From Sabethes cyaneus (lineage: Eukaryota > Arthropoda > Insecta > Diptera > Culicidae): a stretch of DNA of 64,000 nucleotides. Each line of letters starts with the position of its first letter. The first letter of the stretch is position 1. The notes below the pieces were generated by a model. That model searched no databases. It worked only from the letters and a program-made list of their open reading frames with translations, and was not told the origin of the DNA. Of this stretch, positions 49,032 through 60,689 are shown one piece after another. The stretch covers positions 198,212,911 to 198,276,910 of the forward strand of contig NC_071354.1 in assembly GCF_943734655.1 (NCBI RefSeq), read 5' to 3'. Both the position numbers and the translations under genes were made by a program.

Positions 49032-49779
49032 ATGGAGTCGTTTTCTAGTAAAAACATAACCTTCTTCATTATATTGGCTATCGCAGCGGCCGTCGCGGTA
49101 CAGGCAGCATCTCGAGACTGTTCGCAACCTCCACCAACAGCGGTAGGTACTTTCCTCGTTTGGCATAGGGCAACAATATTGCTTCAACCTCAAACACTGT
49201 TGATTGCAGAGTCCGAAAATTTGCTGCCCCTGGATGGACGGTAGCAGAACTTACAACGACACCATCTATATCATTTGTTGGGAACGCTATGAGCGCTATC
49301 CGATGATACCCATTCCCGGTGGAGGACTTTCCGGAGGTCCGGCCGGATGTGCCGCCGAGTGTCTGTTCAACTATCTCGGCGTACTGGAGCACAATCATCG
49401 CGGTACGTTGGTTAATGGTCACGCCCTGGATCGTCATGTAAAGGAAATTTCTGAGCCCGAACGTTACCCACTGATGGCCGATGCGGTCAGCTACTGCGTA
49501 GAGGAGGCTAACCAGAGGCGGCTAATATTCGAAGATATTCAGAGTCGGGATCGCGTCATTCCCGAACTGGACAACTGTAATCCCATTTCGGGTTTTACGT
49601 TATCTTGTTTGCACGCCTATACTATCAGGGTTAGTGTGTGATTCGATTGGATCAACTATATTTATTCACAACATTATTGCTACACTTTACAGCACTGTCC
49701 CGATTGGACTCCAAACGACGAAGAAGGATGCGATGAACTGTTGGATTTTTACAACCAATGTCCGCTTAATCCGTACTAA
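49032..49779 (+). CDS. Plus-C odorant-binding protein, three exons, intact
   Basis: This encodes a secreted carrier of the insect odorant-binding protein family, Plus-C subclass, which binds small hydrophobic ligands in sensillum lymph or other fluids. Exons are 49032-49142, 49210-49629 and 49693-49779. The introns are only 67 and 63 bases, both phase 0, with GTAGGT and GTTAGT donors and TTGCAG and TTACAG acceptors. The protein has 205 residues. Residues 1-25 form a signal peptide with a hydrophobic ITFFIILAIAAAVAV core and likely cleavage after VQA. The mature part has 12 cysteines (30, 42, 43, 60, 84, 88, 133, 160, 170, 179, 190, 200). Classic spacings CX3C (84/88) and CX8C (170/179) are present, and the last cysteine is followed by proline, a Plus-C hallmark. 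No stop or frameshift is seen. Ligand, tissue and orthologue cannot be told from sequence alone. An AATAAA lies at 49948. Confidence 0.93.
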
Positions 49780-49947
49780 GTCATGTATCACCTGGAAATA
49801 ATTTTTGAACTTCTTAGTAGTATATCCGAATCAATGAGGAAGCGTAGAAAATGTTTCATTTCCATTCATTTTAATGTAGGTAGAATTATATAGAATATTT
49901 TCGTAACTTCCTCGCTGAATTCATCGCTCATGTTCATTATTCAACAC

Positions 49948-49953
49948 AATAAA
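49948..49953 (+). terminator. Polyadenylation signal AATAAA
   Basis: A canonical AATAAA lies 169 bases after the stop codon and is followed by a T/G-rich stretch (TTTGTTTTGTTTATG), the usual downstream element. It is the likely 3' end of the odorant-binding protein mRNA. Confidence 0.65.
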
Positions 49954-49979
49954 TTTGTTTTGTTTATGAAACGCAGAGT

Positions 49980-50842
49980 AGCTTGACTATGTTAAACATT
50001 CCGAAATACCAACATGAACAACAACAAGGACAAAACATTAATACTTTTATACATACTAATTTGAAAAGATAAATATCCACTCAAATTCAATCTAAATCGA
50101 GAAAAAGTTGAACGATTATGCCTAAGACATGACCCCACCGCTGATATAGAATTACTGAAGTCCACTGATTGAAGCTATTTACATTGTAACACAATACCGG
50201 ATTGATGAAAATACTCGAATTTGTCGCAGCTGGGTCGCTTACTGATGTTCGCTGAAAGAAAAATATACTGAAAGCGCTATCGTTCTGATATTCATTGAAA
50301 CAGGACTAACGAGTTTCGTTGTATCGAGTCATTCAGTCTTCATCTTCACAGATGCATAATGCCGAAAGCAGAAAATAATTTTAGCTCTTTTACCTATATT
50401 TTTTTGAATTTTTCTTTGCCTTTCTTTTTAGTGATACATATCATACAGTGTTTCTTAGGAGGGCTCCAATTTTTTAAACAATATTTTCGTCCATAGATCC
50501 ATTAAGCTTTCCCCATGTAAAAAATTTCATGTAATTCTGGGATCTTGTAGCCCAGATCTGTGCGTTAATATTGAAAAAGGCCCCATTGCAACTGCTAGGC
50601 CGGTTTTTCTCACTTTAAATTATATCGTTAAACTTAGCAGTTCTTTCCAATCAGTTCAAGAACTAACTCTAACTGTATTTTATCTACGTATCTATGTAAA
50701 CCATATTTGTTTATTAAAATACTAATCATATCATTCTTTTATTTGCAGGTATGCAATGTTAGTTTACGGTAAAACGGTAAGACTCGCAACAATGGCAAAT
50801 AAAATTAATCATCAAAACTCAGTTTCGGTAATCATATGATTT
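49980..50842. other. AT-rich sequence without a gene
   Basis: No long frame, second odorant-binding protein exon or terminal repeat is visible directly downstream. The gene therefore appears single within this window rather than part of a visible cluster. Confidence 0.5.
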
Positions 50843-50950
50843 CCCAAGTAACAATTTGGGTTTTATTACACTCTTATGATGGCATTTAAGACCAAAATTG
50901 GTCTTGAAAACCACCATAAGAGTACAATAAAACTCACATTGCTGCTCGGG
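50843..50950. mobile_element. 108-bp hairpin MITE (CCCAAGTAAC / CCCGAGCA ends)
   Basis: The left arm (CCCAAGTAACAATTTGGG, TTTTATTACACTCTTATG, then CCAAAATTGG) pairs with the right arm (CATAAGAGTACAATAAAA, ending GCTGCTCGGG). One end matches the family A terminus (CCCAAGTAACAA) and the other the CCCGAGCA terminus of 33484-34012 and 53772-54236, which links these families. Confidence 0.85.
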
Positions 50951-51254
50951 TTATTTACATAAATGTGTGTTTTATCATTATTCGTTTGAAATAAAATACA
51001 CCAAAAGAAAGTATGGCTGTAAAATCAAAGTCTAAAAACTAGTTCGTCGCGAAGACTGTACAGGATCTTAAGTTTTAATGCTAGAAGTGTCACCTTTTAA
51101 CAGTTTCAAAGATATTTCTACAATCGATCAGAAATTTTCGTACAAACTGAATAATATAGCGAAAACAATTTATTTTTGAAAATTGACTATTAAAAAATGC
51201 TTAAACGTCAAACATAATCCTAATTAATACATCACACAATCACGTTCAAGCTCA

Positions 51255-51500
51255 TTTTTGCATCAAAGGTCCGTGATGGCAACTGTATACGCCTGCGATT
51301 TGCTTTATTTCTATTTTAGAAGAAATAAATAACAAAACTTTTCCGGCCCAACAGGTCAAAAACTATTTCCCTTATCTGAACCTAGACCAACTTGATGTCC
51401 TGAGAGAAAAATGTGTTCATGAATGCGCGCAATCATCCCTTGTGTTCATCGTTTACTTCGATATTTTATTAGAATCTGTTCGAAATTGAAGTCTTGAATG
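51255..51500 (-). repeat. Dispersed repeat family F, copy 2
   Basis: The minus strand aligns with 44870-45240 but carries no SINE. It provides the uninterrupted sequence around AAATATCGAAGTAAACGATG. Non-coding. Confidence 0.7.
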
Positions 51501-51520
51501 GAAACATAGGTAATAGAATA

Positions 51521-52212
51521 CAGGCCGGACTCGATTATCCGGGGATTCGATTAACCGGGGTTTCGATTATTCGGGGCTTCGATTATCCGGGTTTTTAGAC
51601 TCGATTATCCGGGTGAAAAAAAATATTTTTTTTCTATGATTTATTTTAAACCTTAATGTTATAGTTTTCATGCTACATGATGAGTCTTACTTGGCAAGTA
51701 TTGATTCATCTCCCTAAAGCTACAAAATTCCTTTCTTATATCCCATTTATCGGCGAACAAAACAAAAATAAATCCTGTGATAATGAAATCAATTTTGTTA
51801 CTTAAAAATCCTCATCATCATCATCATGATCATCATCATCATGATCATCATCATCATCATGATCATCATCATCATCATGATCATCATCATCAACATAATC
51901 GTAATCATTAATAAAAAAATCTTATGACTTTAGGGGAAATTGATCAATAATAAAAAAAATCATTTATAACACCTAAATATTGAAAGTCATAACATACAAA
52001 AAATAATTTTGTACCAAAAAAAATCATCCGTAAAAAAATCGTAAGAAAGGAATTTTCTGACTTTTGGGAAGATAGATCACAATAAATAAAACATTCATGA
52101 TACCTAAAAGTCAAAAAACTTGACATACCAAAACAATTTTGTTCCAAAAATAATGATTCGATTACCCGGGTTGAAAATAAAAATGAACACCCGGATAATC
52201 GAGTCTGGGTTG
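51521..52212. mobile_element. Pogo/Tigger-like non-autonomous element
   Basis: The ends CAGGCCGGACTCGATTATCC and (inverted) CAACCCAGACTCGATTATCC are flanked by TA on both sides (51519-51520 and 52213-52214). CGATTATCCGG-type termini with TA duplication are typical of the pogo/Tigger group, from recall. The left end repeats TTCGATTATCCGGG four to five times. The interior has an ATC/ATGATC microsatellite (51812-51895) and a roughly 110-base duplicated segment (51935-52140). No transposase. Confidence 0.75.
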
Positions 52213-52239
52213 TATAACGTTTTGTGTATACTTCATTTT

Positions 52240-53655
52240 AATGGCGATGGGCAATCGATCCTGCGCCGAACGAATTGTGGTCCTTCAGTCCCTTGCTGCT
52301 GGTCCGTGCTTCAATCCCTATCGTGCTATTCTGACTCATGATTTTGGCCCATCCAGCGTACCACGAATAAGCGTAACTAGTTTCGTCGAAAAACCATGTT
52401 CTAGCATTATCTGCCACAGCTAATTTCATTTGACTGAATCGTACACCGCCTTAAAGTTCACAAACAAATGATGAGTCTGCAAGCTGTACTCGCGGAACTT
52501 GTCTAGTAACTGACGCAGTTTATCTGATCTTTCGTGGAACGCTTGGTGCTCGTCGACTAAGGAATCCGCTAACGGTTTCAGTCTACGGAACAGAATACGA
52601 GAGCGCACCTTTTTGGCAGAATTGACCAATGTAATGGCCCGATAGTTTTTACACTCGAGTCGATGTCGTTGCTGGTGAATCGATCCTCTATTCCGCCCGC
52701 AATGAGCGTGTGATTCCAGAACTGGTTGTTTTCATCTGTCATTCTCTGGCATTCGGCATCAAACCAGCTGTTACGCTGTTTTACATGTGTTGTGTCTAGT
52801 ACCTCTTTAACAGTTCAGTTGTTTCAATGGCATCATGGAGGATTCTCCAGAGACCACCTATATCTTGCTCCCTTTTCTTCCTACTGTTCTGCGATTCGTT
52901 AATCAATCTTTCTGGCGTGTTCCGCTGCCAAGACATTTGCCGTCAGCAGCTAGATGTTGAACTATAGCGTCCCTTCAGTACGAGCCTTCGTCGCGTTCAA
53001 TAACCTCAGGGCCGATATTTGGTCCTTGAAAAGACATCCGACAAGTGTCGACTGTCAATCAATATATGATCGACCTGAGAGCTAGTCTCCATTTGATTGC
53101 CTCCAGAGGTGTTCCCAAATATTCAGACATAGAAAGTAGGCGCTACAGATGGCCAATCCTCTGGTCGCGAGAAATTTAATGAGCCTCAGACTGTTATCAT
53201 TGGTCGACACTCCGACAGATGAAGGCTATGTCTTCCAATGAAAGGACGTAAAAATAAGTCCCTCCCGATCGGCGCATTTGCATCTCCGATGATGATTTTC
53301 ACGCCATGTTTTGGGCACTCTCCATAGGTCCTCTCGAGCCTGTCGTAGAACTTCCTTTGGCGTCATCGAATTTATCACTTGTCAGAGCGTAGACGCTGCC
53401 TTTCTACTGCCACTTTAGTAGATGTGGTACTTGAAAGTAGTGCTTGCAATAGAATCTACGGCACGGAAGTTCATTTCTCGAGAATTTGGTACCTTAACTT
53501 CCATTTGCTGAATAGCCGCGATCTTCACTCCGAATAGATATAGCTCTCGAGCAACTGAGCCAGCTCGTGCCGGTTCATAGACAGCTCGGACATTCCAGGT
53601 ACCGAATTTTCAATCCTTATCCATTACTCGTTTCCTTGTTATTTGTCGTGTTCTA
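52240..53655 (-). pseudogene. Degenerate RTE-like non-LTR retrotransposon (endonuclease + part of RT)
   Basis: Read right to left on the minus strand, frames near 53600-53440 give WNVRAVYEPARAGSVAREL and NFRAVDSIASTTFKYHIY. Near 53350-53260 come FYDRLERTYGECPKHG and IIIGDANAPIGRD, the endonuclease order of the RTE clade. Near 52629-52426 the frame gives ILFRRLKPLADSLVDEHQAF and REYSLQTHHLFVNFKAVYDS, reverse transcriptase motifs with the usual catalytic context FKAAYDS. The next conserved part (ELWQIMLEHGF-like) breaks down at 52430-52250. Many frameshifts exist, and the 3' half is missing where the pogo-like element begins. Confidence 0.8.
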
Positions 53656-53771
53656 TACCGATTGATCCGTGCCGTATTTCTATTTTGGTTGCTCGTGGTA
53701 TATGAGAGTTTCGGTTATCTTATCGGGATCGCGATACTTACATTCTGCTGACGGGTCTGCCATCTTAGGTG

Positions 53772-54236
53772 CCCGAGCAGGAGAAAATTACTGAAGAATA
53801 CCTGATCCAGATATTTTTTTGGTGAATAACTGCGTATCTGAATTTGGTATTGACGAGCTTGACATAAGAGGTAAAATAGCTAAAATAACTTAAAAATAGT
53901 TAAAAATGTTCTACAAACACTTAAATAATATCTGGTTTTGTTATTACAATATCTAAATAATATCAAATGTGTTTGCTACACGGGACGTCAATTAAGGTTT
54001 CATACCTCAATGAGGCATTTACAAGTCATTGCTTGTAGCTTCATAGCTGATTCAGTAATTCATTTGGTATGGCACAAAAATGTAAAATAACTTATTAATG
54101 TCGAGGTATCATATCTCATTGAGATATTAATAAGTTATTCTTTAAAAAATGCGATAACTAATGAATATCAAATTTAGATATAATAGCTGAATTTAATATT
54201 CATTTGGTATAGATGAGGTATTAGATCTTGCTCGGG
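53772..54236. mobile_element. 465-bp TIR element with CCCGAGCA ends
   Basis: The left end CCCGAGCAGG and the right end CTTGCTCGGG are inverted. The interior shows further palindromic features (TACCTCAATGAGGCATTTA; ATATCTCATTGAGATATTAA). It lies immediately upstream of the RTE-like remnant at 52240-53655 and may have interrupted it. No coding content. Confidence 0.65.
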
Positions 54237-57200
54237 TGTAGCCTGCGGGATATTGCGTCACCTATTCAGCCGCTCACTGCGAGACAAACGCTGTTTGAGC
54301 CGCCCCTCACGTTTGTCTGTAGCTGCACTGACACTTATCAAAGTGATGTCTGTGCTAGTAAAACACCTCGTGTTCTTAACAAATGTGCTGAAAATGACAA
54401 AAATAAGACATGGTATGGCGTTTGGCAATTTTCGAATAGTTTTTTCAAGGAATTGTGTGTCGATGCGTAGAAGATTTCCGATCGATCGGTACAAAACGTT
54501 ATTATAAAATGGAAAATCACTTTGCGAAAGTTACTTGTCACAGGCGATTCGGTCGGGATAATCGCGAAATTTCTAGGCCGCCAGCCTCCATGATATAGGT
54601 ACTCAAATATTTAGTTTTTTTCTTATGGAACCAATAACCTGATAACAAAGCTGATTAAAGTCTTGGAACTAGCGATTTCTCAATCTATTTTTTGGCTGAC
54701 TGTACTCAGTAGTGTTGTTAAATGAAGTAAACTAAGCAGAACTCAGGGACTATAGTTGACAACATATTTTCTCTGTCAATCAAAAATGCGTAGCGCTCTG
54801 CACACTGAATACTAAATAGCATTCCAAATTTTCGATGAATTCAGTTTCACACGCAAATTGCGACCGCTATTAAATTACTCCATTGTATGCACCTAAGTCG
54901 AACTCATCAAATTTGTCTCCGGGTTTCGGTCGAATTGTGCAGCACAAGCAAACAAACAGCTTTCGCTCACATTTTGCATACAAATTGCATCATTGCACAC
55001 TTTAGTCTATTTCGCCGGCTTCATTCCATAAATTTTATCAATGGACAACCTTCCTCCTTCACGCGTTCCGCGCTCATATAGGCGCAATCCGCCAGCTTTG
55101 TCCGTTCGAATAAAACACACGAATGCTAATGGCGGCTGTCCAATCGATTGCCGTTCAGATCGAAAATTGACATTTGAATGCGTTCCTGCTGAATGGTGAC
55201 CGCGGCAGCGACTCCAGTCGACAAAAGGTAAGCCGCGCTCTCGGAAGGTGTTTGGTTAATGCATGTTTTCTTGCCCCTGGACAGAGACGGTTTGTTGAGT
55301 GCCTGGCTCCTTGTTGCTGGTAGTGTAGTGGGTGACAAAATATGCCAACACTGTGGCGATAATGTAGGCACCACGGTGCGATAATCTAGCCGGGGGCCTA
55401 GACCGTAAAAATATTCTCCGGATCTTCCGGAAATGGCAACTTCCCACGTTCTACTAAAAACTACGCGCGCGCAAACGTTCGTTTGTTTGGTTTGCTTCAA
55501 CGCAGGCCCGCAGTCTTCGAATAGTGGGAGAAAATTTCTATTCCGGTTTCTTATAGCAGATAAAACGAATAAAATTATTTTGCCCAACAAGAAATCCCAC
55601 CGTGTGCGACACCGTGAAACAGGACGCGCGCGTAGCGGACAGTTTCGGGCAGCAAATGCGGTTGCAACGCGCGCGCTAATTCATTCTGGCATCATGTGGG
55701 AATTCGGCACAGATTCTCGGTCGCTTTTGCCTCCGCCGGCAGACTGTGCTATCTTCTCGCCGTCCGTACATACGATGCGAAACCTGTTTGATCTGCGGGC
55801 TGTTTGGCACCGGTGCAGCAATGGACTTAGTATGTTTACTTTAAGAAAAGTCTGCCAGCTGGAAGGCGGCTGCAGCAGCAGCAGTGTGCATACACTCGAT
55901 TCATCCCAACAGTGCACACATACGGTCGGTTTGCCGGTTTAACCGTTGGAAAAAGTGTGCCACGCTGGGTGAATAATATTGGCAAGTTTACTTTCCACAC
56001 CGTAGGGAAACCGACCAAAATGTAGCCGTAATGATAAACTTAATTATCTGTTGGGACTTTTGCCCGATGAAGGGAAGTCCTTTTACCATTCTCCACCTAC
56101 TGAATTGGTTTCCAGTAAATTACTTTATTATTTAGTTCAGCGGAATTTGTCGCATTTCCAAGCTGTGGCATAGAACCTACGTCATTTTTTTAACGATCAA
56201 GCCCTCCCCGCCTTGTTCGCCTTCTCACTGACATTTAGTCGAGGTTGGTCGGCATTCATTCACTCACGCGCTATGCGAGAATTGATGACGCTATCGAACG
56301 ACTGGACCGCCTGTGATGACATCACCATTGAGTGAGAAATTTGGTGCGAACTGTTGTATGATATAATTCTAATTATAATACAGCAAATTTCTTGCCAACT
56401 AATTAGCAAGAGAACCCACGAGTCGAATTCGGAATGAGTTGGTAATCCACCCCATTTAGTGAACCGTGATTTACCTGTTTTCAATCACGGAGTGTTCGAC
56501 TTAAGGGCATGTTGCACGTTTCGGTTCGTGTTGTGTTGGTTGAAACGAAACCGAGATGTTCGTTTAAGATTGTGTGTTTAGATTTGGTTTTACGGTTGGG
56601 TCGTAAAATTCGGACACACATAAAATGGCAATAACATGACTCACCGCAAACGGGAACACAGCCGGGAAAGAGGCATTCGTCATTTCGCTTTGGTTGACAG
56701 TTACAAGGTGTACGCATCTGACCGATTCACCTAAGCTCCCAATTTAGCGGGTAGTTAACCTTGATGATGCGCCCATTATGAAAATGGTTTATGTTTCACT
56801 TTCATTACGAAAATATATATAAATGAAACGATTTCGTATCAAATTTTACGAAGCGTAGTTTTTTGGCAAACGAAAAAACGAAATATCTGTTTATCGGAGG
56901 AACATTTCAAATGGTTCGTAAACTATCAAAATGCAATGAAATGACTAGACTAGCAAAACACCGCCGGTGCCTTAGAAGACGCCATCTGCCATCAAAATTA
57001 GCTTGCAGACCGTGGAATATAGTGCACCAAACCATGAACCATTCGAGCAAATCGGGACTAACCACTGCACTGCGGCGAGAATAAATCGCTTCAGCAGTTA
57101 TTCTCTTCGAAGTACCTCCATTCGGGAACATCAACCACACCACACAAACACAGGTCCTATAAGAATAAATAACAGGAAATTGACCGCAAGCACTACGACG

Positions 57201-57840
57201 ACGTTCGTTGGTAGGGACATGAACGAGAACTCATTGAAGCCACAATAAAACTGTGGCACCCTTAAGATGGGCTAGCACATATACAAGCCACCGGATTTGT
57301 TTTGCTTTTCAATTCTCAATGCTCAAGTTAAAGCATGGAACAAACAGATTATCTTTTTGAAAACAAACATGTCGGCCAGAGGCAAAATCCCACGTAGCTT
57401 GTAAAATAATTTGAAATAAACGTTGTTTGGAATATTATAGAGTATAAATACTTGCATTACAAGGTTGAATCCGACCAGGTCTTAAAGCAATAACTGGCGG
57501 TGTAGGTCGATTAGTTTATGAATTATGATTGAGAGACTGTCCCAACATTTCGCGAGATAAACACAGCATTACAACGTACCCCAGTGTTGGTCAAGAAAAT
57601 GTTCAGCTCGAAAAAAATCCTCTAGCTAATCTAGTCGAACTTAATATCATTACCAGGGATGTAAAAATCGATCAAGAACATAGGATTGTTCAGATTCAGA
57701 TTCATTGACATCACTGCTGGTAAACGACAAATACTTTGTCGCGATCTGTACAGATTATGACGAGCATCACATCAGATTACATTGAGAAATCTAACAAATA
57801 CAGACGATCAGTCATGTGCAGTGCGTGAATCTCAATACAC
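54237..57840. other. No supportable gene; GC-rich part around 55100-55950
   Basis: Long overlapping frames on both strands at 55126-55590 (minus, 154 codons) and 55433-55942 (plus, 169 codons) reflect GC-rich composition. They have no signal peptide, domain or repeated codon pattern I recognise. A CAGCAGCAGCAG run lies at 55871-55884. The region may be conserved non-coding or untranslated sequence of a neighbouring gene; unproven. Confidence 0.45.
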
Positions 57841-57849
57841 TGAAGTCGC

Positions 57850-58185
57850 TTTTTACGCAGTTTGTTTTTTACGCGACTATTTACGCGAATTTCGGAATTT
57901 ACGCAGTTTTTTTTGACGCGGATTTCGGAATTTACGCGGTTTTTTACGCGATTTTCGGAATTTACGCGGATGTGCTCAATTAGTCTATTTTTTGACGAAA
58001 CGTTGAAATCCACGAAGTTTTTTTTACGCGAATTTTGGAATTTACGCGGTTTTTTTACGCAAATTTCGGAATTTACGCGGTTTTTACGCGAATTTCGGAA
58101 TTTACGCGGTTTTACCTTTGTTATACTGTAACAAAGGTTTTTTTACGAGATTTTGAACTCGGAACGTATCCTTCGCGTAAAAAGC
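57850..58185 (+). repeat. TTTACGCG minisatellite with a hairpin insertion
   Basis: About ten units of roughly 25-33 bases follow the pattern TTTTTACGCGAATTTCGG + AATTTACGCGG. Two stretches interrupt it: 57975-58018 (GATGTGCTCAATTAG) and a small palindrome ACCTTTGTTATAC...AACAAAGGT at 58112-58137 that matches the family B end. CpG in ACGCG is retained in nearly every unit. Frames through it give Phe-Thr-Arg repeats and are not genes. Confidence 0.85.
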
Positions 58186-58429
58186 GACTTGAGTGTACAA
58201 AGAATACGAGTAGCACTTTTTCTCGCAGCTAGGTAAATTTTAACACTGTGATCGACTGCTGAAAATTAATAAGCGAACAAAATCTTGCGGTTAAAGCTAA
58301 AGATTCACTGTTTGAATTTAACTGAACAGATCATGATCTGTGCGATAACTCGCAGATTCGGTCAGAATCACTAATTTTCCATCTCGGTTCACTACTGTGA
58401 GAGCCATCTTCGATTTCAAGATGGGGTCA

Positions 58430-58660
58430 AACATTGATATTTTGCGTCTACCGCGCAGTTCTGTTCTAAAATAAGGCATATTGTAGGGGTTTTAATGCAA
58501 AATATTCTATAACCATCGGCCATTTTGGATTGTGTTAAACATCGGTTCATAATTTCTAACAACCACCGTCATTCTAAAAAGTACATATTGTAGGGGTTTT
58601 CATGTAAAATGTTGAATGACTCTCGGCCATCTTGGATTTCGAAATGGCGCCACGGAAAAC
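58430..58660 (+). repeat. Diverged tandem duplication, about 106-bp period
   Basis: CATATTGTAGGGGTTTT at 58478 recurs at 58584, each followed by ATGCAAAAT or ATGTAAAAT and then TCGGCCATTTTGGATT or TCGGCCATCTTGGATT. Non-coding. Confidence 0.7.
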
Positions 58661-58989
58661 GCAATCATAAAGAACCGTTTATTCAATTGCACGCCGTCCG
58701 TGTAACTTCATACACCACGCATTGCTCTACGCTACTGCGTGCATTTATACCTTGTTATTGTACTTTGTCGATAGTAACAGTCTTCTCTTCTTGATCTGGC
58801 CACGTAATGCCGTGGTGGCTTGTACCTCTCTTCATAGTTCTAGACTAGCTGTCGCCAGTTTGTTGAGTGTCTCGTCCCTCGAGAGTCAGCTTCAACCCGG
58901 TGGAGTCATCTAGCGCGTTGCGCCCCTCTAGTCATATTTTTGTAAACGTCAAGATGGTAGTGTATGGTACAAATAAACGACAGGCGTTC

Positions 58990-59560
58990 TTAACGGCATG
59001 AAGTGCGTGATTCACTGAAGAAGTTAGCCGAACGTGAGGCAGTAATTAAAGACAAAGTAAACAACCCTCCGAAGGAACGGGATGTTCGTTTCAAATGATT
59101 CGTACAACTCTAGAATCAGCTGCAGAAAGGTACCGTAGGCTGTAAACCCGATCAACGAGATCGTAAGCGTAAAAAAACACGAAGTGATCTGCGAGTTGGT
59201 GGTTCTGTAGTTCAAAAATTACCGAAGGAGTCCGAAGAAGCTTTCCAGAAACGGGCCTGTAAAGTGCAAGAGGATCGGAAGCTAGTTTTACCAGCAATTA
59301 CAATGTGGAAGTTGAACGAAATAACGAACTGGAACCGTTCGACTGAAGAAAAAGAAACGCTATGAAATGGATGAGCTGCTGAAACCAAAATCCAAAGAAG
59401 CTAAAGGAATTCGCAACAATGAGCGAGCTCAATTGCAGGAAATGAATAAAAAACTTTCATCATCGAAGAAGACGGCACTGCAAAAACAGAAAGAAGAAGA
59501 GAAACATCGGCAGGAAGAGGACAAGCTGCTGGATGAATATAGGCAAGACACGGTATAGTT
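58990..59560 (+). pseudogene. Unidentified broken charged, coiled-coil-like reading frame
   Basis: I do not recognise this protein. Three frames contribute: VRDSLKKLAEREAVIKDKVN (from 59006, stop near 59095), then a frame containing EEAFQKRACKVQEDRKLVL near 59240, then an open frame of 63 codons from 59367 that contains KEAKGIRNNERAQLQEMNKK and KQKEEEKHRQEEDKLLDEYR before a stop at 59556. The composition (Lys, Glu, Gln-rich, no proline in the last part) predicts a coiled coil. Frameshifts and stops make it a decayed copy of either a retroposed host gene or a transposon ORF1. No introns or poly-A tail were identified. Confidence 0.4.
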
Positions 59561-59645
59561 TGGATAAATGACCACGGTCCAGCCACGCTAAGCACAAAGC
59601 AAAGAAATGGTGAAAAACTAGAAGAAATTCCACGGTTGGGGTGGT

Positions 59646-60674
59646 GCACGGTGGGACCATTTTCGAAAAAGTCGGTCAAAAGTCTTTTCTCGCTTTTCCT
59701 GACGTTTTCGAGCTAAGGTGTCTTAGGAGAAGTTTCATAAAAAAGTATTCTGCATCTAATGACATTTTAATATGATTAGAGATTAAGGAGATGTTTGTTC
59801 GATTTAATCGACGTTTTTCGGCGAAATAAGTATGAAGATTTTTAAATACCAGTTAGTCCGGACGTTTCGAGCTACTACTGGTCTTCGCTCATCATCTGCG
59901 GACAACTTTTTCGTCCATTAGGTTCTACTTGGTTTAAGGAGATAAAAAGTTTGTTACTGGCAGTTGCTGTACACTGATTGCAATAGGATCGCCAAGCGAA
60001 CTGAAAGCTCGCTGCAATTATATTTTCAAATAAATCCGATAAACTCAGGTAAATTCATAATTGAAATAACCAAAATGATTAAAGCAGAACTCAATATGCC
60101 CGACCAGACCCAGCCGAGATTTTTGGCACACTTATACAATATTCTATAGCGGTTCAAGCGATGCTAACATAGGTGCCTGTAGGTGCCTATTTACGGAAAA
60201 AATTACTTGTAAAAACGGTAAAATTTATGCTTCAAATCAATTTTTAAAGCAAATAAAGCAACATATGATATTTACACCTACTAGAAAGTTACGTATTTTG
60301 ATAGTATCAAAAAGTTTGTGAATCTGTTAGATGAGTCTTTGTGTACAAAAAGTTTAAAAAACTGATTTTAAGGGAGTCACGACAGATAGTAAATTATATC
60401 TCGCAAACCATATGATGCAGATACTTAGTATCTTCGGCAAAGTTTAATGAAATTCAAAGTCCTACAACTTTGCCGAACACATGACCATGCTATCTAGTTC
60501 CTATAAAAAATATTTTTTTCAAATTTGTTATCCTCTTAATATCTAATTATATGAAAATGTCATTAGATGCAGAATACTTTTTTATGAAGCTTCTCCTAAG
60601 ACACCTAAGCTCGAAAACGTCAGGAACAGCGAGAAAAGACTTGACCGCCTTTTTCCGGAACGGTCCTACTGTGC
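59646..60674. mobile_element. 1.03-kb element with about 125-bp TIRs
   Basis: The left arm (GCACGGTGGGACC, TCTTTTCTCGCT, CCTGACGTTTTCGAGCT, AGGTGTCTTAGGAGAAG, GTATTCTGCATCTAATGACA) is matched inversely by the right arm ending GGTCCTACTGTGC. Arm identity looks high, roughly nine in ten bases by eye. The flanking duplication may be GGT but is uncertain. No transposase frame. It lies between the broken charged frame and an RTE-like remnant. Confidence 0.8.
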
Positions 60675-60689
60675 GGTGCTAGTTAGGAT

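Noticed and set aside
55126..55942. Opposed reading frames of 154 and 169 codons
   Set aside because: They overlap on both strands in GC-rich sequence, carry no recognisable motif, and have no promoter or splice structure that favours one of them.
57862..58131. Phe-Thr-Arg-rich protein of 89 codons
   Set aside because: It is a translation of the TTTACGCG minisatellite.
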